From Oscillospiraceae bacterium (GTDB taxonomy: Bacteria; Bacillota; Clostridia; Oscillospirales; Oscillospiraceae): a stretch of 32,655 bases of DNA. This document shows, one piece after another, positions 27,270-32,655 of this stretch. Both the position numbers and the translations under genes were made by a program. Each line of letters starts with the position of its first letter. The first letter of the stretch is position 1. The notes below the pieces were generated by a model, which saw nothing but the letters and a program-made list of their open reading frames with translations, searched no databases and had not been told where the DNA came from. The DNA lies in contig JAISJJ010000147.1 in the NCBI GenBank assembly GCA_031261585.1, positions 1-32,655 on the forward strand. The letters run 5' to 3'.

Positions 27270-27297
27270 CTGTCAACTGTCAACTGTCAATTGTCAA
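27270..27297 (-). repeat. Four heptads after the stop of the last gene in the five-gene cluster
   Basis: On the minus strand TTGACAA, TTGACAG, TTGACAG, TTGACAG start 6 bp after the TGA at 27304-27306, in sense orientation. The intervening text TGATGTCAGTTGACA closely matches the gyrB end (TGATGTCAATTGACA). Confidence 0.9.
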
Positions 27298-27303
27298 CTG
27301 ACA

Positions 27304-27711
27304 TCATCTGTTCGGTGCCGCGCCGCCTGTTATCGACCAGACGAACAGGGCGATGACGATGATGAACACAAGTATCGCGAGTATGCGGAATATGCCCTTG
27401 CCGCGTCCCATTTTGTTGTACACGAAGTACGCCGTTGAGCCGATACCCGAGCGTTTCAGCTCGTTGATCTGCGCTTTTTTCTTGGTGTTTATGCCCGCTT
27501 TCTCGCGCCAATCAGCCGCTTCCTCAGCAGCCTGCGATGCGAGAGAGTCCGCGTTTTTGTGTCCCGCGAGTGCGCGAAACGCCGCTTCCGCGCGCGCAAA
27601 CGCTTCTGCTTTCTCGTCTTTCGCGGTGGAGGACACGCTGTCGTGGCGTTCCGCCGCGTCCAAAAGTTCAAGCGCGGCGGCGTAGTCCTTGTCGAGGTTT
27701 GAGTCGCTCAT
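27304..27711 (-). CDS. Small helical tail-anchored protein, paralog B2
   Basis: 135 residues. An acidic, Ala-rich helical region (about 1-85) begins with DKDYAAALELLDAAER and contains AEAAFRALAGHKNADSLASQ, resembling TPR-like repeats written F-x-x-L-x-x-Y-K-D-A in many Bacillota. A near-invariant basic stretch INELKRSGIGSTAYFVYNKMGRGKG precedes one C-terminal membrane span (about 108-127). It is about two-thirds identical to the gene immediately upstream, with which it overlaps by 4 bp (ATGA). AAGGAG precedes the ATG. Longer in-frame starts lie inside that neighbour. Function is unknown; a cytoplasmic helical domain tethered to the membrane is the likely layout. Confidence 0.75.
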   Translation of the reverse strand: MSDSNLDKDYAAALELLDAAERHDSVSSTAKDEKAEAFARAEAAFRALAGHKNADSLASQAAEEAADWREKAGINTKKKAQINELKRSGIGSTAYFVYNKMGRGKGIFRILAILVFIIVIALFVWSITGGAAPNR

Positions 27712-28100
27712 CTGATGCTCCTTATATAAATTACTATCGCGAGGATAATTAAAACAACCACAAGCGCGACAATGCGGAACACGCCCTTGGTGCGCCCCAT
27801 CTTGGTGAACACGAAGTACGCCGTGGAACCGACGCCCGAACGCTTCAACTCGTTGAACTTCGCCTGTTTCTTCGTGTTGATACCCGCTCTCGCGCGCCAT
27901 TCCTCCGCGTCCTCTGCGGACTGTGCGGCGAGCGCGTCCGCGTTCTTGTAACCCGCGAGTGCGCGAAACGCCGCCGATGCGCGCTCAAACGCTTCGGCTT
28001 TCTCGTCTTTCGCGGTGGAGGACACGCTGTCAAGGCGTTCCGCCGCGTCCAAAAGATCAAGTGCGGCGGCGTAATCCCTGTCGAAATTGTTGTCTGCCAT
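27708..28100 (-). CDS. Small helical tail-anchored protein, paralog B1
   Basis: 130 residues, same architecture as the following gene: DRDYAAALDLLDAAERLDSV, then AAFRALAGYKNADALAAQ, a conserved FNELKRSGVGSTAYFVFTKMG stretch, and a C-terminal membrane span (about 107-126) ending in basic residues. The two are tandem duplicates translated with a 4-bp overlap. AAGGAG lies upstream of the ATG and a dedicated promoter is at 28166-28194, so this pair can be expressed apart from the three genes upstream. Function is unknown. Confidence 0.75.
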   Translation of the reverse strand: MADNNFDRDYAAALDLLDAAERLDSVSSTAKDEKAEAFERASAAFRALAGYKNADALAAQSAEDAEEWRARAGINTKKQAKFNELKRSGVGSTAYFVFTKMGRTKGVFRIVALVVVLIILAIVIYIRSIR

Positions 28101-28165
28101 GACTGTACATCTCCTTATACCAAGCGAGCGTCCCTTTTGGCGAGCCTGTTGGTTATTATTTTAGT

Positions 28166-28194
28166 AGTTTACCAGAAATGCGTGCGTTTTACAA
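28166..28194 (-). promoter_or_regulatory. Promoter of the B1-B2 pair
   Basis: On the minus strand, TTGTAA (plus 28189-28194), 17 bp and TAAACT (plus 28166-28171) preceded by TG form an extended -10 site about 65 bp upstream of the ATG at 28100. Confidence 0.6.
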
Positions 28195-28230
28195 TAGCCT
28201 TTCGCAAGTTTATCGCAAAAAATTTTATCG

Positions 28231-28245
28231 GCGCGCCGCCCCTAC
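28231..28245 (-). repeat. Degenerate GTAGGGG element supplying a stop codon
   Basis: GGCGCGCC followed by CCCCTAC on the plus strand. Read on the minus strand, the TAG of GTAGGGG is the stop codon of the gene ending at 28242. Confidence 0.6.
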
Positions 28246-28697
28246 TTGCGCCGCCCCTTGTCCCTCGTGAAAAATCCGAACACGCCGATAACCAGCGAGA
28301 TCGCGGCTACGACGATCCACGCCGTCCACAGTATATTGCTCGACTCCGCGGAGACGTTTTCAAGGCTCGACAAAAACAGCGTCAGCGGCAGCAGCGCGAC
28401 GGCGAAGAATATCAGCGCGAGGCACACGATCTCCCACGTGTGGCGGCGGCGATTTTTCGCGCGCGCGGTGTTCTGCCCCGACACCTCGCGCTCACACAAC
28501 TCACGCACAAGCGCGTTGCAACGCTCCGACTGCTCGCGCGCGTCGAGATAATCGCCCGCGTCGTCGTACTCTTTCGCGGCGCGGCGGTACTGCTCCGCTC
28601 GGCGCAGCAATTCCTCGCCCGACACGTCGGTCATGCCGTCGGCGATACCGCGCATGTACTCGGCGGACTTGTAGCGGATTTCAGGGTCTGTTGACAT
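28242..28697 (-). CDS. Small helical membrane protein, paralog A3
   Basis: 151 residues. The N-terminal 41 residues (IRYKSAEYMRGIADGMTDVS and on) are almost identical to the next upstream gene, followed by EYDDAGDYLDAREQSERCNAL, a TPR-like GDYxDA repeat. Two membrane spans (about 90-110 and 122-143) form the C-terminal half, ending in basic FFTRDKGRRK. Start ATG 28697 has GAGGTG upstream. The TAG stop is part of a GTAGGGG repeat. It probably belongs to the operon read from the promoter at 29757-29785. Function is unknown. Confidence 0.7.
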   Translation of the reverse strand: MSTDPEIRYKSAEYMRGIADGMTDVSGEELLRRAEQYRRAAKEYDDAGDYLDAREQSERCNALVRELCEREVSGQNTARAKNRRRHTWEIVCLALIFFAVALLPLTLFLSSLENVSAESSNILWTAWIVVAAISLVIGVFGFFTRDKGRRK

Positions 28698-28708
28698 TTG
28701 TTGCACCT

Positions 28709-29200
28709 CTAATATTTCAAATCTTTGTACGACGGCGGCTTTTTCGACGGTTTGCTCGCCGCTCGCTTGCGGCTGAAAAACGCATATCCGCCAATACCGA
28801 GCGCGAACAACACGAAGAGACCCCACGTCCCTAAAAACAATGCGCGTGTTGTTGAGTCTGTTTCTTCGGTCAGCATGAAAATAGTGGGAAACCCCATTAA
28901 AAGCACGGCTCCGATAACGCCGATAACCACGAACTCCATGACCCGTCGGAGACGACTTTTCTTCTTTCCGACGGCGTATTTCTCCACCTCGCGCCGTTCG
29001 TGCTCTTCGGCGATTGCGTCGCACTCCGCCGCGCGTGTCGGCGCGTCTTTATAGTCCCCCACTGCGGCGAACTCTGCGGCGGCGCGGCGGTACTGTTCCG
29101 CTCGGCGCAGCAGTTCTTCGCCCGACACGTCGGTCATGCCGTCGGCGATACCGCGCATGTACTCGGCGGATTTGTAGCGGATTTCAAGGTCTGTTGACAT
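28709..29200 (-). CDS. Small helical membrane protein, paralog A2
   Basis: 163 residues. Same N-terminus as the neighbour downstream (one residue different in the first 41), then EFAAVGDYKDAPTRAAECDAI, a TPR-like unit. Two membrane spans (about 89-110 and 120-142) follow. The C-terminus reads PPSYKDLKY, matching PKYKDIKY in the upstream paralog. AGGAGG is ideally placed before ATG 29200; the in-frame GTG at 29209 is part of that ribosome binding site and was rejected as start. Gap to the next gene is 11 bp. Function is unknown. Confidence 0.72.
   Translation of the reverse strand: MSTDLEIRYKSAEYMRGIADGMTDVSGEELLRRAEQYRRAAAEFAAVGDYKDAPTRAAECDAIAEEHERREVEKYAVGKKKSRLRRVMEFVVIGVIGAVLLMGFPTIFMLTEETDSTTRALFLGTWGLFVLFALGIGGYAFFSRKRAASKPSKKPPSYKDLKY
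29079..29200. repeat. 122-bp duplicated coding segment (partner at 28576-28697)
   Basis: Aligned without gaps at an offset of 503 bp, the two segments differ at only about five positions, several of them silent, while the flanking coding sequence on the 3' side of each gene is strongly diverged. Confidence 0.85.
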
Positions 29201-29212
29201 GTGCGGCACCTC

Positions 29213-29716
29213 CTAATATTTGATGTCCTTGTACTTGGGCGTCTTGTGCTTCTTCCACTTCGGTATTATTATAATGAGTCCGACGATAACCGAGAGAATC
29301 GCGAGTGCTATCCACACCCAAAAAAACGTCATGTTTTCTCCGCCATTCGCGAACATCCATATACCGATAAGAATTGTCGGACCTATGGATACAATAAAAT
29401 AGGCAATCGTCGCGAGCACGGCAAACGTGGTGTTCTCGATGATGCGCCTGTTCTTTATCGCCCTGTCCTCGGCGGCAAAGCACGCTTCCGCTCGGCGCGC
29501 ACACTCGTTTGAGAGCGCGTCGCACTCCTCCGCCCGAGCCGTTGCGTCTCCCAGCCGTGTGCTTCCCAGTGCCGCGGTTTCTCGATATTCGGCGGCGGCG
29601 CGCTTGTACTGCGCGGCTTTCAGCGTGAAATCCACGCCTGTGACCTCGGGCATACTAATTGCCGTCGCGAGCGTATACTCCGCCGACAGGTAATGCGTTT
29701 CAGCAGCTTTTGTCAT
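29213..29716 (-). CDS. Small helical membrane protein, paralog A1
   Basis: 167 residues. The helical N-terminus (HYLSAEYTLATAISMPEVTG, then AAQYKRAAAEYRETAALG and ARAEECDAL) aligns with paralogs A2 and A3 but is diverged. Two membrane spans (about 108-128 and 135-155) precede a basic tail ending KYKDIKY. Start ATG 29716 has AAGGAG. It is the first gene after the divergent promoter region at 29757-29845. Function is unknown. Confidence 0.72.
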   Translation of the reverse strand: MTKAAETHYLSAEYTLATAISMPEVTGVDFTLKAAQYKRAAAEYRETAALGSTRLGDATARAEECDALSNECARRAEACFAAEDRAIKNRRIIENTTFAVLATIAYFIVSIGPTILIGIWMFANGGENMTFFWVWIALAILSVIVGLIIIIPKWKKHKTPKYKDIKY

Positions 29717-29756
29717 AATTACGCTCCTTCGCCGTTTATTTGTATCGCGCTTATAT

Positions 29757-29785
29757 ATATTACCACCATTTGCCGCAAATAGCAA
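29757..29785 (-). promoter_or_regulatory. Promoter of the five-gene membrane protein cluster
   Basis: On the minus strand, TTGCTA (plus 29780-29785), 17 bp and TAATAT (plus 29757-29762). An alternative (TTGCGG-17-TATAAG) overlaps it slightly downstream. It is divergent from the promoter at 29817-29845, with about 30 bp between the -35 boxes. Confidence 0.5.
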
Positions 29786-29816
29786 GTCACTTAATGCGAT
29801 TTTAATACACGTTGCA

Positions 29817-29845
29817 TTGAAAATCAATCGCGCAGGTGTTACAAT
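29817..29845 (+). promoter_or_regulatory. Promoter of the UBA-like protein/two-component operon
   Basis: TTGAAA (29817-29822), 17 bp and TACAAT (29840-29845) preceded by TG form an extended -10 site 41 bp before ATG 29887; AAGGAG is at 29875-29880. Confidence 0.7.
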
Positions 29846-29886
29846 AGCAGCAGAAAATGCAATACAGCAACATTAAGGAGATTACC

Positions 29887-30516
29887 ATGACCGACGCGGA
29901 AAAAATCGAAAAAATCAGCAAGGCTACGAACGTGTCCGTTGAGGACGCGGCGGCGGCGTTTGAGGCGACGGGCGGCGATATGCTCGACGCGATACTGCTG
30001 CTCGAACGGCTGAACGAGACGCAGACGCAGAACGACGCCGCCCGCGACGGCAGAACCATCAACACGGGCGCGCGCACGTCAAAAAAGCGCGGCAAACGCG
30101 CGGACGACGGCGACGACCACGCCCGAGGGTACCGCGTCGACGGACACGACGCGTCAAACGCGCTCGTCGAACTCGGGCGGTTCCTGCTGCGCATCATCGA
30201 CGTGCTGAACAAGAACTTCCTCGAGGTATGGCGGCACGGAAAACTGCTCATCGCGCTGCCGATATCGGTCATCGCGCTGCTGCTGATACTGTGGTTCTGG
30301 GGTGTCGCGCTGATCATCATCGTCGCGATGTTCTTCGGCTGGCGGTACAAATTCTCGGGCGAACAGCTCGGACGCGACGAGGTGAACAACGTCGTCGACC
30401 ACGTGAACGGCGCGGCGGACAACATTCGCGCGCAGTACGACGCGGCGCACACCGTGAACGGTGAGACAGAGAACGAAAATTCGGAGGACGGCAACAATGA
30501 AAATTCTGCTGGTTGA
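29887..30516 (+). CDS. UBA-like/DUF4342-type membrane protein
   Basis: 209 residues from ATG 29887. The N-terminal 45 residues (EKISKATNVSVEDAAAAFEA and GGDMLDAILLLERLN) match the UBA-like fold seen in DUF4342 proteins and in the EF-Ts N-terminus. A basic/charged linker follows, then a long hydrophobic segment that probably crosses the membrane twice (about 121-155), and an acidic, Asn/Glu-rich C-terminus. It overlaps the response regulator gene by 20 bp, so expression is likely coupled. It may be a membrane partner or target of the two-component system; this is inferred from position only. Confidence 0.7.
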   Translation: MTDAEKIEKISKATNVSVEDAAAAFEATGGDMLDAILLLERLNETQTQNDAARDGRTINTGARTSKKRGKRADDGDDHARGYRVDGHDASNALVELGRFLLRIIDVLNKNFLEVWRHGKLLIALPISVIALLLILWFWGVALIIIVAMFFGWRYKFSGEQLGRDEVNNVVDHVNGAADNIRAQYDAAHTVNGETENENSEDGNNENSAG

Positions 30517-31186
30517 GGACGAGGAAAAACTCGCGCGGTTTGTCGAGCTTGAACTGAAATACGAGGGGTACGAGGTCGAAAAGGCGTTCGACGGTCGGCG
30601 CGGGCTTGAACAGGCACTGTCGGGCGTGTTCGACCTGATATTGCTCGACATCATGCTGCCCGAACTGAGCGGCACCGAGCTGCTGCGCCGTCTGCGGCGC
30701 GTGTCGCAGGTGCCTGTGATCATGCTCACGGCGCGCGACGGCGTGCCTGACAAGGTGGCGGGGCTGGATCTCGGCGCGGACGACTATATCACGAAACCGT
30801 TCGAGATCGAGGAACTGCTCGCGCGCATCCGTGCCGCCCTGCGCCGCCGCGAGACCGACGCCGCCGCGACCGACGGCACCGTGACGTGCGGCGTTGTGAC
30901 GCTCGACCCGAGCAGCCGCGACGTGACCGTATCGGGTGAGCGCGTCGAGCTGACGAAGCGCGAATTTGACCTGTTGGAGTACCTGATGCGCAACAAAAAC
31001 GTCGTCATGTCGCGGGACAAGCTGCTCGGCGACGTGTGGGACTTCGATTTCGACGGCGGCACGAACGCCGTGGACGTGTACGTGCGTTTCCTGCGCGCGA
31101 AAATCGACGACGTGTTCAATATCAAGCTGATTCACACCGTGCGCGGCGTGGGCTACGCCGTGCGGGATACGGAGGGTGCGACATGA
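30497..31186 (+). CDS. OmpR/PhoB-family response regulator
   Basis: 229 residues. The receiver domain has acidic pocket Glu7-Asp8, phospho-acceptor Asp51 (LILLDIMLP), Thr78 and Lys100 (DYITKPF). The DNA-binding winged helix is at about 127-225 (ELTKREFDLLEYLM, TNAVDVYVRFLRAKID, IHTVRGVGYAVR). The start MKILLVEDEEK at 30497 is family-like, with GGAGG at 30483-30487; the longer reading frame is inside the upstream gene. The stop overlaps the kinase ATG by 4 bp. The target genes are unknown; the operon itself and the divergent cluster are the first candidates. Confidence 0.95.
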   Translation: MKILLVEDEEKLARFVELELKYEGYEVEKAFDGRRGLEQALSGVFDLILLDIMLPELSGTELLRRLRRVSQVPVIMLTARDGVPDKVAGLDLGADDYITKPFEIEELLARIRAALRRRETDAAATDGTVTCGVVTLDPSSRDVTVSGERVELTKREFDLLEYLMRNKNVVMSRDKLLGDVWDFDFDGGTNAVDVYVRFLRAKIDDVFNIKLIHTVRGVGYAVRDTEGAT

Positions 31187-32589
31187 GCCGCGAACCGTAC
31201 GATTTCGACCCGCCGCGTTTCAGCATCGCGAAGCGACTGTCCGCGAAGCTGTCTCGCCGCCTGATTCTGACGTTTATCTCGCTGGATATCATCATCGTGC
31301 TGCTCGTCGCGCTCGCCACCGTCACGTGGTGCGAGTGGGAGACGGCGAACATGGGTACCGAGCAGTACACCGAGGTCGGATATGCGATGGGACGCAATGT
31401 CGGTGACGTTTTGCGCATCGTCCTGCCCGAGCGGACGCGGAACGGCTCGCGCGATATTCAGACGGCGTGGATCGGATTCGTGCCGCTGCCGTCGGATTAC
31501 AACATATACTTCTACGAAAACGGCGTGATTTATTGCAGCGCGCACGAGATATTGCCCATGTCCGTACTCACGCTGTTCGCGATGGGTATACTCGTCGTCG
31601 TCGAGATCATCATACTCATCAAACGCTCGCGCTCGAACTCCAAAATCGTGCGCAAGATGCTCGCGCCGATCTCCGATTTCGCATCCGCCGCCGAGAGTAT
31701 CGGGCATATCACGGATTCATTGCGCCCCGACGAGATAGCGGAATTGCGCGGCGCGCTCGACGGTATCACGGCGGCGCGTCTCGACACGCGGCTCGACGTG
31801 GACTCGTCACAGCGCGAGTTGCGTGATTTGGCACTCGCCATCAACGGTATGCTCGACCGCGTGTCGGAAGCGTACGCCGCGCAGATTCGGTTCGTGTCCG
31901 ACGCGTCGCACGAGTTGCGCACGCCGATATCCGTCATTCAGGGCTATGCTGGACTGCTCGACCGCTGGGGCAAAAACGACCCCAAGACGCTGCAGGAGGG
32001 CATCGACGCGATAAAATTCGAGTCCGAGAGTATGCGCGGGCTTGTCGAGCGGCTGCTGTTCCTCGCGCGCGGCGACTCGGGTACGCTGCAACTCGACGCG
32101 CAACCGTTCGACTTGTCGGAGCTTATCACCGAGTCGGGCGAGGAGTTCCGTCTCATCGACGAGACGCACGAATTTGCCGTCGAAGCCGACACCGCGCCAG
32201 TGTTCGCCGACCGCGCGCAGATAAAAGAAGCGTTGCGCGTGCTGATCGACAACGCGATGAAGTACACCGACGCTGGCGGCGTTATCACCCTGCGCTCGGG
32301 AAAACACGAGACGGGCGAAGCGTACCTGTCCGTCACCGACACGGGTTGCGGTATCGCGCCCGAGGATCTGCCGCGCATATTCGAGCGGTTCGTGCGCACC
32401 GACACGTCGCGCGCCCGCGCATCGGGCGGCTCGGGTCTGGGTCTCGCGATAGCGCGCAAGATAGTGTCCGCGTCAGGCGGCAGAATCGAGGCGACAAGCA
32501 GGGTTGGGATAGGCACGAGAATGACGATAGTGCTGCCGACGACAATTAACAGTTTGGACGTAGGGGCGGGGTTTACCCGCCCTTTCTAA
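31183..32589 (+). CDS. Membrane sensor histidine kinase
   Basis: 468 residues. Two membrane spans (about 27-49 and 125-147) enclose a short extracellular loop of about 75 residues, followed by a HAMP-like linker, HisKA with phospho-His243 (SDASHELRTPIS), and HATPase_c with N box DNAMKYT (357 on), G1 DTGCGIAPED and G2 GSGLGLAI. It pairs with the overlapping response regulator. The catalytic domain ends near RMTIVLPTT (about 454); the last residues, INSLDVGAGFTRPF, are encoded by a TTAACAG heptad and a GTAGGGG hairpin element, whose end supplies the TAA. The small sensor loop gives no clue to the signal. Confidence 0.94.
   Translation: MSREPYDFDPPRFSIAKRLSAKLSRRLILTFISLDIIIVLLVALATVTWCEWETANMGTEQYTEVGYAMGRNVGDVLRIVLPERTRNGSRDIQTAWIGFVPLPSDYNIYFYENGVIYCSAHEILPMSVLTLFAMGILVVVEIIILIKRSRSNSKIVRKMLAPISDFASAAESIGHITDSLRPDEIAELRGALDGITAARLDTRLDVDSSQRELRDLALAINGMLDRVSEAYAAQIRFVSDASHELRTPISVIQGYAGLLDRWGKNDPKTLQEGIDAIKFESESMRGLVERLLFLARGDSGTLQLDAQPFDLSELITESGEEFRLIDETHEFAVEADTAPVFADRAQIKEALRVLIDNAMKYTDAGGVITLRSGKHETGEAYLSVTDTGCGIAPEDLPRIFERFVRTDTSRARASGGSGLGLAIARKIVSASGGRIEATSRVGIGTRMTIVLPTTINSLDVGAGFTRPF
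32560..32586 (+). repeat. GTAGGGG-family hairpin read through as the kinase C-terminus
   Basis: Core GGGCGGGG/CCCGCCC as at 21262-21287. It is translated in frame as VGAGFTRPF at the end of the histidine kinase, with the TAA directly after. Confidence 0.85.
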
Positions 32590-32598
32590 AAAAAACGC

Positions 32599-32655
32599 TG
32601 TCATTCTGAGCGAAGCGAAGAATCCCCCGACTAATGCGCATTAGTTAGGGGATTC
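32599..32655. repeat. Partial MITE-like element starting CTGTCATTCTGAGCGAAGCG
   Basis: The left end of a palindromic element. GAATCCCC (32620-32627) pairs with GGGGATTC (32648-32655) around a perfect 14-bp palindrome CTAATGCGCATTAG (32631-32644). It is cut by the window edge. Related text occurs inverted near 13771-13800. This end sequence is widespread in bacterial genomes. Confidence 0.75.

Overview
The window looks like a chromosomal segment from a GC-rich, probably uncultivated member of the Bacillota (Clostridia-like). The basis is the recF-remB-gyrB-gyrA gene order, a phosphate butyryltransferase/butyrate kinase pair, a SpoIVFB-type M50 protease, SleB-type and PrsA-type proteins, lipoproteins with Gram-positive-style signals, zinc-type L31, and AGGAGG-type ribosome binding sites. 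No rRNA, tRNA, CRISPR array, transposase or phage gene was found. The species cannot be named from the sequence alone.

Layout. 1-3389 (minus strand): three exported proteins, namely a PrsA/SurA-like foldase lipoprotein, a solute-binding lipoprotein and a SleB-type wall hydrolase. 3787-7571 (plus): a tightly overlapping operon of an MscS channel, pyridoxamine kinase, ptb and buk. 7832-8746: a GH113-like glycosidase. 8861-16535: recF, remB, gyrB, a membrane protein made of two similar halves, an 0.8-kb gene-free repeat island, and gyrA; dnaA and dnaN are not present. 16792-18527: an AlkZ-like winged-helix protein, RNase HI and a 38-residue Cys/Gly-rich membrane peptide. 18619-27196 (minus): valS, hflX, a flavin reductase, rpmE, an M50 protease with a small membrane partner, and a DUF885 lipoprotein. 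27304-29716 (minus): five small related proteins with a helical repeat-like N-terminus and a membrane C-terminus. 29817-32589 (plus): a UBA-like/DUF4342-like membrane protein followed by an OmpR-type response regulator and a histidine kinase.

The most striking property lies between the genes. The window carries several families of short, structured repeats. (1) Heptads TTGACAR/TTAACAR occur in 1 to 4 copies, nearly always in sense orientation at the stop codon of the preceding gene; three consecutive heptads give a stop in all three forward frames. (2) A composite hairpin element has an invariant CGCA loop (TGCG when inverted), and its stem bases change only in pairs. (3) Elements bounded by GTAGGGG/CCCCTAC have different but always self-complementary cores. 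Families 2 and 3 often occur as inverted pairs, like REPINs. (4) There are MITE-like elements with long terminal inverted repeats. These elements supply stop codons or C-terminal residues to several genes and fill almost every gap over 250 bp. They are the best candidate for something undescribed here.

Coding calls rest on reading translated sequence and motifs by eye; no database search or folding program was run.
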